Positions 34,669 through 42,986 of a DNA stretch of 51,407 bases are shown in pieces. Location of the stretch: assembly GCF_000425405.1 (NCBI RefSeq), contig NZ_AUDJ01000037.1, positions 1 to 51,407 on the forward strand, written 5' to 3'. This stretch comes from Ferrimonas kyonanensis DSM 18153 (GTDB taxonomy: Bacteria; Pseudomonadota; Gammaproteobacteria; Enterobacterales; Shewanellaceae). How positions within the stretch are numbered: position 1 is the stretch's first letter; every line of letters begins with the position of its first letter. A program made the translations under genes and the position numbers. Under the pieces are notes generated by a model. That model was not told the DNA's origin and did no database searches. It was given only the letters and a program-made list of their open reading frames with translations.

Positions 34669-35082
34669 ATGAAAATTATTACTTTTGGGACCTTCGACAT
34701 GTTTCATGTCGGCCATCTGCGTCTGCTTGAACGAGCCAGACGGGCGGGTGGTCATCTAACCGTTGGTGTGTCTTCAGACCAACTGAACTTCACCAAGAAG
34801 GGCCGTAATCCTATCTGCAGTGAAGTTGACCGTTGTCGCATCATTAAGGCGCTGGCCTGTGTCGATGAGGTATTTATTGAAGAGTCCCTCGAGCTTAAGC
34901 GCGAGTACATCAGGCGTTATCAGGCCGATGCTCTAGTGATGGGGGATGATTGGCAGGGTAAGTTCGACGATCTTGCCGACTTGTGCCAGGTTATTTATCT
35001 CCCTAGAACCCCTTCCATTTCGACCACCGCTCTCATCGAAGTGGTCCAGTCGATGCCAAACGTCAGCACTTCTGTTGCCTGA
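34669..35082 (+). CDS. Glycerol-3-phosphate cytidylyltransferase-like protein (TagD type)
   Basis: A 137-aa nucleotidyltransferase. It has the HxGH motif in 'GTFDMFHVGHLRLLERA' (residues 7-23) and the TagD-type signature 'PRTPSISTT' near residue 115 (family RTxGISTT), plus 'ADALVMGDDWQGKFD'. TagD makes CDP-glycerol from CTP and glycerol-3-phosphate. Start at ATG 34669 follows GTGGA; the longer frame from 34624 lies in the upstream gene. The pair with the glycerophosphotransferase suggests a glycerol-phosphate substituent on the polysaccharide. Confidence 0.88.
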   Translation: MKIITFGTFDMFHVGHLRLLERARRAGGHLTVGVSSDQLNFTKKGRNPICSEVDRCRIIKALACVDEVFIEESLELKREYIRRYQADALVMGDDWQGKFDDLADLCQVIYLPRTPSISTTALIEVVQSMPNVSTSVA

Positions 35083-35186
35083 GTGGCTCCGTTGCCCGAA
35101 TGCACTAGGCTATAGTCAGTATGGTTTTCTGTATTGAACTTGGTGTGTAAAAGGCAGTGTGTATTAAAAAATGTGGAATGAATTGA

Positions 35187-36206
35187 ATGTCTAAAACGGT
35201 ATTGGTCACCGGAGGTGCCGGTTACATCGGCAGCCATACCCTGGTAGAGCTACTGAACCAAGATAAAAACGTAGTGGTGGTGGATAATCTCAGCAACAGT
35301 TGTGAAGAGTCGCTGTGCAGGGTTGAGCGGATCACCGGCAAGAGTGTGACCTTTTATCAGGGCGACATTCTCGACTCGGACCTGTTGGAGCGAGTGTTTG
35401 CCTGCCACGATATCGGTTCAGTGGTGCACTTTGCCGGTTTGAAGGCGGTGGGTGAGTCCGTCGCCCAGCCGGTTCGCTACTACCAGAACAACGTTACCGG
35501 TACCCTCAGTTTGTGTGAGGCCATGGCCAAAGCCGGGGTATTCAATCTGGTGTTCTCCTCGTCGGCCACAGTCTATGGTGACCCGGCCAGCCTGCCAATT
35601 CGTGAAGACTCTCCAGTGGGGGGCACTACCAATCCCTATGGCACCAGCAAGTATATGGTTGAGCGTGTACTGCAGGATCTGCACGTGTCCGATAGCCGCT
35701 GGAACATTGCCCTGTTGCGTTACTTTAACCCGGTCGGGGCCCATGAGAGCGGTTTGATTGGAGAAGACCCCAACGGCATTCCCAATAACCTGATGCCCTT
35801 TATCAGCCAGGTGGCGGTGGGTAAACGTGAGCATCTGTCGGTATTTGGCAATGATTACGATACCGTCGATGGCACCGGTGTACGTGACTACATCCATGTG
35901 GTGGATCTGGCCATCGGCCACCTCAAGGCGTTGGATAAACTCGCAGCTGAGCCGGGCGTGGTCATCTACAATTTGGGTACCGGAACCGGCTACAGCGTGC
36001 TCGAGATGGTGTCGGCCTTTGAAAAAGGCAGCGGCCAGCCGGTGCCCTATCAGCTAGTGGCCAGGCGCCCTGGTGACATTGCTGCCTGTTACGCCGATCC
36101 TGCCAAGGCCCAGGCTGAGCTTGGATGGACTGCCAAGCGTGGTGTCGATGCCATGACCGCCGATACCTGGCGCTGGCAGTCGAATAACCCCAATGGCTAT
36201 AAGTAA
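35187..36206 (+). CDS. galE: UDP-glucose 4-epimerase GalE
   Basis: A 339-aa extended SDR that interconverts UDP-Glc and UDP-Gal (and sometimes the GlcNAc/GalNAc pair). '[19 protein letters not shown]' binds NAD. '[20 protein letters not shown]', '[11 protein letters not shown]' and catalytic '[11 protein letters not shown]' (YxxxK) follow, then '[20 protein letters not shown]' and '[19 protein letters not shown]'. All are canonical GalE blocks and the length is normal. ATG 35187, preceded by TGGAATGA. Confidence 0.96.
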   Translation: MSKTVLVTGGAGYIGSHTLVELLNQDKNVVVVDNLSNSCEESLCRVERITGKSVTFYQGDILDSDLLERVFACHDIGSVVHFAGLKAVGESVAQPVRYYQNNVTGTLSLCEAMAKAGVFNLVFSSSATVYGDPASLPIREDSPVGGTTNPYGTSKYMVERVLQDLHVSDSRWNIALLRYFNPVGAHESGLIGEDPNGIPNNLMPFISQVAVGKREHLSVFGNDYDTVDGTGVRDYIHVVDLAIGHLKALDKLAAEPGVVIYNLGTGTGYSVLEMVSAFEKGSGQPVPYQLVARRPGDIAACYADPAKAQAELGWTAKRGVDAMTADTWRWQSNNPNGYK

Positions 36207-36249
36207 CCCCTCTTTAGCGAGTGTTTTTGGGTAAAGATCTCATTTTAGT

Positions 36250-36287
36250 GGCCGGCACATTGTTAAGATGGCCGGCTCTTTGTTTTG
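36250..36287 (+). terminator. Possible terminator after galE
   Basis: GCCGGC occurs at 36251-36256 and 36271-36276 and can pair across a 14-nt loop, followed by TCTTTGTTTT. The stem is short, so this is a weak call. Confidence 0.35.
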
Positions 36288-36342
36288 TTGTGAGTGGCGT
36301 TTGAACTGCTTGCAGACTATTGAAATTATTGGATTAAAGTAG

Positions 36343-37509
36343 ATGAAAATTGCGATTGCGGGCACCGGATATGTCGGTCTGTCTAATGCGGTATTGCTGG
36401 CACAGCACAACGAAGTGGTAGCCTTGGACATTGTTGCCGATAAGGTAGCGATGTTGAATAACAAGCAGTCTCCCATCGTCGATGCCGAGATTGAAGATTT
36501 TCTGGCCAACAAAACCCTGAATTTTACCGCCACCATGGACAAAGAGGCGGCGTACGCCGGTGCCGAGTACGTGGTTATTGCCACACCGACCGATTACGAT
36601 CCGCAAACCAACTACTTCAACACCAACTCTGTTGAGGCGGTGATTCAGGATGTGATGGCCATTAACCCAACAGCGGTGATGATCATCAAATCTACCGTGC
36701 CTGTGGGGTACACCAAATCCGTGAAAGAGAAGTTTGGCTGCGATAGCATCATCTTTTCGCCGGAGTTTTTGCGTGAAGGGAAGGCGCTGTACGATAACCT
36801 GTATCCGTCTCGAATCATCGTTGGTGAGCGCTCCGAGCGTGCCGAAGTGTTTGCCGGCCTGTTGGTGCAAGGTGCCATTAAGCAAGACATTGAAGTGTTG
36901 TTTACCGATTGTACCGAGGCGGAGGCGGTCAAGCTGTTCTCCAATACCTACTTGGCACTGCGGGTCGCTTACTTCAACGAGCTGGACTCTTATGCTGAGA
37001 CCCATGGTCTGAACAGCCGCCAAATCATTGAAGGAGTAGGTCTGGACCCACGCATTGGTAACCATTACAACAACCCCAGCTTTGGTTATGGCGGCTACTG
37101 CTTGCCGAAAGACACCAAGCAGTTGCGGGCTAACTATCAGGATGTACCCAATAACATTATCAGTGCCATCGTCGATGCCAACCGCACCCGCAAAGATTTT
37201 GTCGCCGATGCCATTATCGCTCGTAAGCCGAAAGTTGTCGGCGTACACCGCCTGATCATGAAAGCCGGCTCCGATAACTTCCGCGCCTCCTCCATTCAGG
37301 GCGTGATGAAGCGCATCAAAGCCAAGGGCATCGAAGTGGTGGTGTTCGAGCCGGTTCTTCAAGAGGCCGAGTTCTTTAACTCCCGCGTGATCAACGATCT
37401 GGAAGAGTTTAAGAAGGTGTCGGACGTAATAGTGGCCAACCGTCTCACCGACGACATTAAAGACGTAGAAGCCAAAGTGTATACCCGCGACTTGTTTGGC
37501 AGTGACTAA
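36343..37509 (+). CDS. ugd: UDP-glucose 6-dehydrogenase
   Basis: A 388-aa enzyme that oxidises UDP-glucose to UDP-glucuronate with two NAD. The N-terminal NAD site is '[20 protein letters not shown]'. '[20 protein letters not shown]' and '[19 protein letters not shown]' are family blocks. The catalytic Cys is C253 in '[14 protein letters not shown]'. The length fits the short E. coli-type Ugd. It provides the acidic sugar precursor expected for a capsule. A hairpin follows before galU. Confidence 0.95.
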   Translation: MKIAIAGTGYVGLSNAVLLAQHNEVVALDIVADKVAMLNNKQSPIVDAEIEDFLANKTLNFTATMDKEAAYAGAEYVVIATPTDYDPQTNYFNTNSVEAVIQDVMAINPTAVMIIKSTVPVGYTKSVKEKFGCDSIIFSPEFLREGKALYDNLYPSRIIVGERSERAEVFAGLLVQGAIKQDIEVLFTDCTEAEAVKLFSNTYLALRVAYFNELDSYAETHGLNSRQIIEGVGLDPRIGNHYNNPSFGYGGYCLPKDTKQLRANYQDVPNNIISAIVDANRTRKDFVADAIIARKPKVVGVHRLIMKAGSDNFRASSIQGVMKRIKAKGIEVVVFEPVLQEAEFFNSRVINDLEEFKKVSDVIVANRLTDDIKDVEAKVYTRDLFGSD

Positions 37510-37547
37510 ATCGGCAGCAAAGCCAAAGCCTGGCTTGTATTAGCTCA

Positions 37548-37572
37548 ACGGCAGCAGAGGTTCTGCTGCCGT
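37548..37572 (+). other. Strong hairpin between ugd and galU
   Basis: A 10-bp perfect stem ACGGCAGCAG (37548-37557) / CTGCTGCCGT (37563-37572) with a 5-nt loop. No T-run follows directly (a run of six T begins 37590), so it may be an mRNA-stabilising or processing element rather than a terminator. Confidence 0.6.
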
Positions 37573-37604
37573 GAGTGGCACGATCTAATTTTTTGAGTAT
37601 TACT

Positions 37605-38495
37605 ATGATTTCTAAAGTTGTAATCCCCGTTGCCGGACTGGGAACCCGTATGCTGCCGGCGACCAAAGCCATCCCTAAAGAGATGCTGCCTTTGGTGGAC
37701 AAGCCGCTGATTCAGTACATCGTGAATGAGTGCGTCGAGGCCGGTTTTAAAGAGATCGTGCTGGTGACTCACGCCTCGAAAAATGCCATTGAGAACCACT
37801 TTGATACTTCGTTCGAGCTGGAAGCGACGCTGGAGAAGCGGGTAAAGCGGCAGTTGCTGGAAGCCGTTCAGGCCATCTGCCCGAAAGACGTGACCATCAT
37901 GCACGTGCGCCAGGGCGAAGCTAAAGGTCTGGGTCATGCCATTCAGTGCGCCAAGCCGCTGGTGGGCGACAACCCTTTTGCGGTGGTGCTGCCAGACGTT
38001 ATTTTGGATGAGTACACTGCAAATCAGCAGACTGAAAACCTGGCGGCTATGAAACAGCGCTTTATTGACACCCGTCGTAGCCAGATTATGGTCGAGGCGG
38101 TGCCGGTGGAAGATGTCTCTAAGTACGGCATTGCCGATTGCGATGCGTCCTGCCTACGCCCCGGCGAGAGTGTGGTGATGAAAGGGGTGGTTGAAAAGCC
38201 AGCCGCGGAAGTCGCACCATCCAACATGGCCGTAGTGGGCCGTTATGTATTGCCAGCCAGCATTTGGCCGTTGTTGGCGAAGACGCCTCCAGGAGCGGGT
38301 GATGAGATTCAGTTAACTGATGCTATCGCCATGTTGATGGAGTCTGAAAACGTTGAGGCGTTCCAGATGTCCGGCAAGTCCCACGATTGTGGTGATAAAC
38401 TGGGCTACATGAAAGCCAATGTAGAGTACGCGCTGCGTCACTCAGGCTTGAAAGATCAGTTCAAAGAGTACCTGAAATCAGTCGACCTGGGTTGA
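37605..38495 (+). CDS. galU: UTP-glucose-1-phosphate uridylyltransferase GalU
   Basis: A 296-aa enzyme that makes UDP-glucose, the substrate for the neighbouring Ugd and GalE. N-terminal '[20 protein letters not shown]' and '[19 protein letters not shown]' are the nucleotide-binding signature; '[20 protein letters not shown]', 'VVLPDVILD' (metal Asp) and '[21 protein letters not shown]' follow. Start at ATG 37605 matches the family N terminus; the frame from 37575 adds ten residues. A strong terminator follows, closing the precursor block. Confidence 0.96.
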   Translation: MISKVVIPVAGLGTRMLPATKAIPKEMLPLVDKPLIQYIVNECVEAGFKEIVLVTHASKNAIENHFDTSFELEATLEKRVKRQLLEAVQAICPKDVTIMHVRQGEAKGLGHAIQCAKPLVGDNPFAVVLPDVILDEYTANQQTENLAAMKQRFIDTRRSQIMVEAVPVEDVSKYGIADCDASCLRPGESVVMKGVVEKPAAEVAPSNMAVVGRYVLPASIWPLLAKTPPGAGDEIQLTDAIAMLMESENVEAFQMSGKSHDCGDKLGYMKANVEYALRHSGLKDQFKEYLKSVDLG

Positions 38496-38511
38496 TTGAG
38501 TTCCTTACTTT

Positions 38512-38539
38512 AAAAAACGCGGCCAAGGCCGCGTTTTTT
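38512..38539 (+). terminator. Rho-independent terminator after galU
   Basis: A 13-bp perfect inverted repeat AAAAAACGCGGCC / GGCCGCGTTTTTT with a 2-nt centre, 17 bp after the galU stop. It could work in both directions. Confidence 0.93.
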
Positions 38540-38547
38540 GATCCTGC

Positions 38548-39240
38548 AATGTCGTGCCCGCGCACGCGGGTACCCAGCGTCTTTTACCCTTTGTCATTCT
38601 TGCGCAGGCGAGAATCCAGCGTCTTTTTTTATCCTCTAAATCAAAGCCACTGGCCCCTCGCGTTCGCAAGGGCGACGGTGCTAGTTGGATGGTTTTGCAG
38701 TTAATCTGCTCTACCGTGGCTACGGCAGAGCTCAGCACCGGTCGTTCCCACCTAACCTTCAACTATCCCTCCGTCGTGCCCGCGAAAGCGGGTACCTAGT
38801 GTCTTTTGCCCTTTGTCATTCTTGCGCAGGCGAGAATCCAGCGCCTTATTGGTTGTAAAGCCACTGGGCCCTCGCGTTCGCAAGGGCGACGGTGCTAGTT
38901 GGATGGCTTTGCGGTCAACCTGCTCTACCGTGGCTACGGCAGAGCTCGGCATTGGTGGTTACCACTGAACCTCCAACCATCCTTCCGTCTTTCTCGCTAC
39001 CTCAGTACGTTAATCATTACTCCGTCGTACCCGCGAACGCGGGTAACCAGTGTCTTTTTACCCTCTCAACCAAAGTCACTGGACCCTCGCGTTCGCAAGG
39101 GCGACGGGGTGGAGTATGTCGTGCCCGCGAATGCGGGTACCTAGTGTCTTTTGCCCTTTGTCATTCTTGCGCAGGCGAGAATCCAGCGCCTTATTGGTTG
39201 TAAAGCCACTGGGCCCTCGCATTCGCAAGGGCGACGGTGA
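38548..39240. repeat. Palindromic repeat cluster 4
   Basis: Gene-free. A-type copies in forward orientation are near 38551-38580, 38771-38800, 39024-39053 and 39117-39146. B-type copies are near 38594-38620, 38814-38840 and 39159-39185. Reverse C-type copies close the units near 38648-38677, 38863-38892, 39075-39105 and 39205-39235. The order A-B-C(reverse) is repeated. The spacer module 'ctctaccgtggctacggcag' with 'agctc' lies near 38708 and 38922. Confidence 0.9.
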
Positions 39241-39267
39241 GTGTGTCGTGCCAACCGGTTTTTCAGT

Positions 39268-39300
39268 GCCGCAGAGGTGGCTGTTCACACCTTCTGCGGC
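39268..39300. other. Inverted repeat downstream of the lipoprotein gene
   Basis: GCCGCAGAGGTG and CACCTTCTGCGGC pair (one bulge) across a short loop. There is no T-run on the minus strand, so terminator function for the lipoprotein gene at 39316 is possible but unproven. Confidence 0.4.
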
Positions 39301-39315
39301 GTTTAGGATTGTGTA

Positions 39316-40431
39316 CTACAGATTGGTGCTGTTGTCTTTTTGAGCGACCTGAGGCGTACTTGGGTTAGCTCGTTGGCGAACAATGGACATACAGTTGTCG
39401 ATAAAATTACTGATCTGGCTCTGGGGAATATTGGGTGCTCCGAGGTTTTTATTGCCGCCGTCAAATGCATCAAATGACGCAATAACGCTGCTGGTGCAAG
39501 CAACCAGCACTTCATCCAGTAGTACACTCTCTGCCAGATCCTTTACGACCAGTGCCACTTGATCAGAAGAAGAGGTGCCCGCCGTGGTGGACTGTTGTCC
39601 TAGTGCCTGGGCGTAGGTATTGGTGGCCATCGACATGGCGCCATTGAGACTATCAAAGACCTTTTGGTGATCCTGGTAATTGACGGTTTGCACGGTCAGG
39701 TTTGATTTGGCCGTGGCCAGCTTCGTTTTTTGAGCGCTGTATTTGTCGCAGTTCGCTTTGGTGTCATTGGTGGGGGTGGTACATACTGTATCAGCATCGC
39801 CTGTAATGGCCTTGGCTATTTCATCCAGTGCGGCTTGCTCGGTTGCAACCGTAGTCTCTGCGGCCGCTTTGTCCTTAAGGGCTTGGTCTTTATTGGCTTT
39901 TGCATCGGCAATTTTATCGCTGAGATTGAGAGTGGCGTTGGCTGCAATGGCGATTTGAGAGCGAGGCTGGCTGGTGGTCAGTTGCTCAATAGCGATGAGG
40001 GCCACCATTGAGCGTTGATATTTGCTGAGCATGGCAAAATACTGAGACTCGTCGATGGCACCCGATGCGTAGGCTTCACAGAGCCGAAAACCGGCATCCC
40101 TTAGCAGCTGAATGGATTGCGAGCGAATGCCGATAGTGGCGCCATTCTCGCTGTTGACTGATTTAAAGGCGGCAGTAACTTCCTCAACCACATCAACATT
40201 GGCTTCGACGGCCGAGCTGTATACCGAGAACACATCGGGGCTGGGCTCGGTGCAGGTAATGGATTGGCCACTGCTAGACTGGCCTGAGATAAGAAAGCGT
40301 TGCTTGGCATCGACACTGATAACCTGCTGGGTGTCGCTGAGTGTGTCAACTTCGTGGATGGTTGAGCTGCATCCGGTTATGCCGGTTAGGGTAAGGGTGC
40401 CAAGTAGCAATGATTGGTTCAGTATGCGCAT
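39316..40431 (-). CDS. Orphan lipoprotein with coiled-coil segment
   Basis: A 371-aa protein I do not recognise. It has a lipoprotein signal peptide with lipobox 'ITGC' (Cys21), so it is anchored in the inner or outer membrane. An Ala/Lys/Glu/Asp-rich coiled-coil region spans about residues 165-215 ('KIADAKANKDQALKDKAAAE'), and there are several Cys residues ('TVCTTPTNDTKANCDKY'). The C terminus is Ser/Pro/Gln-rich. AGGAG lies 7 nt before the ATG. It stands alone between repeat clusters 4 and 5. No function is assigned. Confidence 0.75.
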   Translation of the reverse strand: MRILNQSLLLGTLTLTGITGCSSTIHEVDTLSDTQQVISVDAKQRFLISGQSSSGQSITCTEPSPDVFSVYSSAVEANVDVVEEVTAAFKSVNSENGATIGIRSQSIQLLRDAGFRLCEAYASGAIDESQYFAMLSKYQRSMVALIAIEQLTTSQPRSQIAIAANATLNLSDKIADAKANKDQALKDKAAAETTVATEQAALDEIAKAITGDADTVCTTPTNDTKANCDKYSAQKTKLATAKSNLTVQTVNYQDHQKVFDSLNGAMSMATNTYAQALGQQSTTAGTSSSDQVALVVKDLAESVLLDEVLVACTSSVIASFDAFDGGNKNLGAPNIPQSQISNFIDNCMSIVRQRANPSTPQVAQKDNSTNL

Positions 40432-40596
40432 AGTTCAGCTCCTTTGAACGTGCATGGTGATATTGAATTGTGAAGCCAATAAACATAGTGCCTGTTGCCG
40501 CTGAAATACAAGTTGAGATCGTATTGGGAGCCGAGAGGCTTTCATTAGGCTTGTTGTCGAGATCAAGATTGCTCGCTACCTCAATGGGCAAATCAT

Positions 40597-41395
40597 CCCT
40601 CCGTCGTGCCCGCGAACGCGGGTACCCAGCATCTTTCGCTCTTCGTCATTCTTGCGAACGCGAGAATCCAGCGTCTTTCGCCCCTCGTAATTCTTGCGAA
40701 CGCGAGAATCTAGCGTCTTACGCCCTTTGTCATTCTTGCGAACGCGAGAATCCAGCGTCTGTTCTTGTTAAGAAAACCCAAAGTCACTGGGCCCTCGCGT
40801 TCGCAAGGGCGACGGTGCGAATGGGATGGGCTTGTGGTCAATCATCGCTCTACAGTGGCCAATAGAGAGCGGTAATGCGGCAGCCAATCGTACTTTAACC
40901 ATCCCTCCGTCGTGCCCGCGCACGCGGGTATCCAGCGTCTTTCGCCCTTCGTCATTCTTGCGGATGCGAGAATCCAGCGTCTTTCGCCCTTTGTCATTCT
41001 TGCGAACGCGAGAATCCAGCGTCTTACGCCCTTTGTCATTCTTGCGAACGCGAGAATCCAGCGTCTGTTCTTGTTAAGAAAACCCAAAGCCACTGGGCCC
41101 TCGCGTTCGCAAGGGCGACACGAGCGAGGTGGGGTGGGTTAAGTTGAACTGTGGCCGCCAGAAGGGCTGGTGCCATACTAATTACCCTCCGTCTCTCTCG
41201 TTACCTCAGTACGTTAATCACCACTCCGTCGTGCCCGCGCAGGCGGGTATCCAGTGTCTTTCGCCTGCGAACGCGAGAATCCAGCGTCTGTTCTTGTTAA
41301 GAAAACCCAAAGTCACTGTGCCCTCGCGTTCGCAAGGGCGACGGGGTGGAGTGTGTCGTGTCCGCGCATGCGGGTATCCAGTGTCTTTCGCTCTT
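40597..41395. repeat. Palindromic repeat cluster 5 (with tandem B-type copies)
   Basis: Gene-free. Two long units have the order A, B, B, B, C(reverse). In the first the A copy is at ~40602-40632 and B copies are near 40647, 40686 and 40727 (ATTCTTGCGAACGCGAGAAT and variants), with C reverse near 40786-40815. In the second the A copy is at ~40909-40938, B copies near 40952, 40993 and 41034, and C reverse near 41093-41118. A third unit starts near 41227 and has a truncated B copy near 41262. Tandem B copies are spaced about 41 nt with similar spacers. The last A copy (41356-41386) ends within 20 bp of the stop codon of the next gene. Confidence 0.9.
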
Positions 41396-41403
41396 TGTTG
41401 CGT

Positions 41404-42807
41404 TTACGTCGAGCTGATACTGGCTTTGACCGGAGCGCTGGCCAGGGTGGCGGCCAGTTCCACCTTAATGCCGGGAAAGGTACGTTTAAGGCAGTTGGCG
41501 AGCCCTTTTTGAGCCACGGGGCTACCGTGAATCAGCCGGATGCATTTGGGAGGAAACGCCATGCTGGAGACAAACCGAATCAAATCCGGCTGGTCGGCAT
41601 GGGCGGAGTAGCCACTGAGGGTATGGATGCTGGCTTCTACCCGGGTGAGCTGGCCATCAATCTCAACCTCCGTGGGCGCGCTGAGTTGCTGCAGGCGCCG
41701 CCCCAGGGTGCCCTTGGCCTGATAGCCGACAAACACGATATCAGTGCGAGGATCCGGCGCCAGCGCTTTCAGGTAGTTAACGATGCGTCCGCCGCTGCAC
41801 ATGCCGCTGGCGGCAATCACGATGGCTGGCTCGGCGCTGACCTGCAGGCGATTCAGTAGCGCCTGATGCTGGCGGTGGTCATCGATGGTGATCAGGTGGT
41901 CAAAGTCCAACGGGTGGCGACTGCTGGAGATTCTATGCCGGGCCTCTTTATCCCAAAGGTGCTGCAGTTGGCGGTAACTGGAGGTGATTTTGGCGGCCAG
42001 AGGCGAGTCAACAATGATGGGAACTTGAGCCATGATTTGGTCGCCATTGAGGTGAAACAGCAGATCTTCAATTTCATACAACAGCTCCTGAGTACGGCCA
42101 ATGCTGAATGCCGGAATCAGGGTGACGCCGCCATTTTTCAAGGTGGATTGCAGAATCTGCTTCAGCTTTTGGCTGCGTTCGGCGCGGTGTTCGTGACAGC
42201 GGTTGCCATAGGTGGATTCCAGTACCAGCAGGTCGGCAGACTCGGGCGCGTCCGGGTCAGGCAGTAGTGGTGTGTTGTAACAGCCAAGGTCGCCGCTGAA
42301 AACAATCCGCTTCTTGTTGGGTAGGGCTACCTCAACGATGGAAGAGCCTAATATGTGCCCTGCTGGGCGCAGCCTTACCATGCCGATGGCCGGAGAGGGC
42401 AGGGCGTGCCAGTGATGGTAGTCCAGTGGTTGCAGTTGAGCGCGAATCTGGTCCAGGAAGCGGCTAACCAGAGTTCGATCCCGGGTAAACCCTAATTTAA
42501 TGGCGTCTTCCAGAATCAGCGGCAACAGGTAGGCGCTGGCCTGGCTGCAGAGGATCGGCCCCCGAAATCCCGCCGCCAGCAGGTAGGGGATGCGACCAAT
42601 ATGGTCGATGTGACAATGGGTCACGATCAGAGCCTGGACCTGATCGAGATCGAAATCGATATGATGGCCGTCGGGGGAACGCCGCTCCAAATCGTCGCCT
42701 TGGAACAGGCCACAGTCCACCAAGATGGAGTGCTGATCATCCAGATAGAGTTGGTGACAGGAGCCGGTAACGCCGCTGGCCGCACCGTGATGGTGCAATT
42801 TAAGCAT
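41404..42807 (-). CDS. Beta-CASP metallo-beta-lactamase-fold hydrolase (CPSF/RNase-like)
   Basis: A 467-aa MBL-fold enzyme. Zinc-binding 'VTHCHIDHIGRIPYL' (HxHxDH, H64-H69), 'PAGHILGSS' and 'FSGDLG' complete the core. The beta-CASP block shows 'LLVLESTYGNR', 'TLIPAFSIGRTQELLYEI' and 'IVIAASGMCSGGRIVNYL', and the C-terminal 'LSGYSAHADQPDL' and 'LIHGSP' form the RNA-metabolising MBL domain. Proteins of this type are related to CPSF-73/RNase J and are often annotated as exonucleases or RNA-specificity hydrolases. The substrate is unknown. It is transcribed alone. Confidence 0.92.
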   Translation of the reverse strand: MLKLHHHGAASGVTGSCHQLYLDDQHSILVDCGLFQGDDLERRSPDGHHIDFDLDQVQALIVTHCHIDHIGRIPYLLAAGFRGPILCSQASAYLLPLILEDAIKLGFTRDRTLVSRFLDQIRAQLQPLDYHHWHALPSPAIGMVRLRPAGHILGSSIVEVALPNKKRIVFSGDLGCYNTPLLPDPDAPESADLLVLESTYGNRCHEHRAERSQKLKQILQSTLKNGGVTLIPAFSIGRTQELLYEIEDLLFHLNGDQIMAQVPIIVDSPLAAKITSSYRQLQHLWDKEARHRISSSRHPLDFDHLITIDDHRQHQALLNRLQVSAEPAIVIAASGMCSGGRIVNYLKALAPDPRTDIVFVGYQAKGTLGRRLQQLSAPTEVEIDGQLTRVEASIHTLSGYSAHADQPDLIRFVSSMAFPPKCIRLIHGSPVAQKGLANCLKRTFPGIKVELAATLASAPVKASISST

Positions 42808-42986
42808 GGATAAGTCCTTTTACCCTGAAGGCCTAGTTTAACCCTAGCAGCGAATTTTAAGGATGCGGCCGGGAGCGGCATTTTTTCTTATTCAGGATGA
42901 AAGAAAGATCACATAAAGGGCGAATTCTCGCTGCAGTTCACGGATAATATGGCTTGTTTACAATCGGTTATCAGCAGGCAGAGTCC

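Noticed and set aside
40640-41060. CRISPR-like periodicity
   Set aside because: The repeats are themselves palindromes and the 'spacers' are short and nearly identical to each other; there are no unique spacers, no leader and no cas genes. They are tandem B-type repeats.
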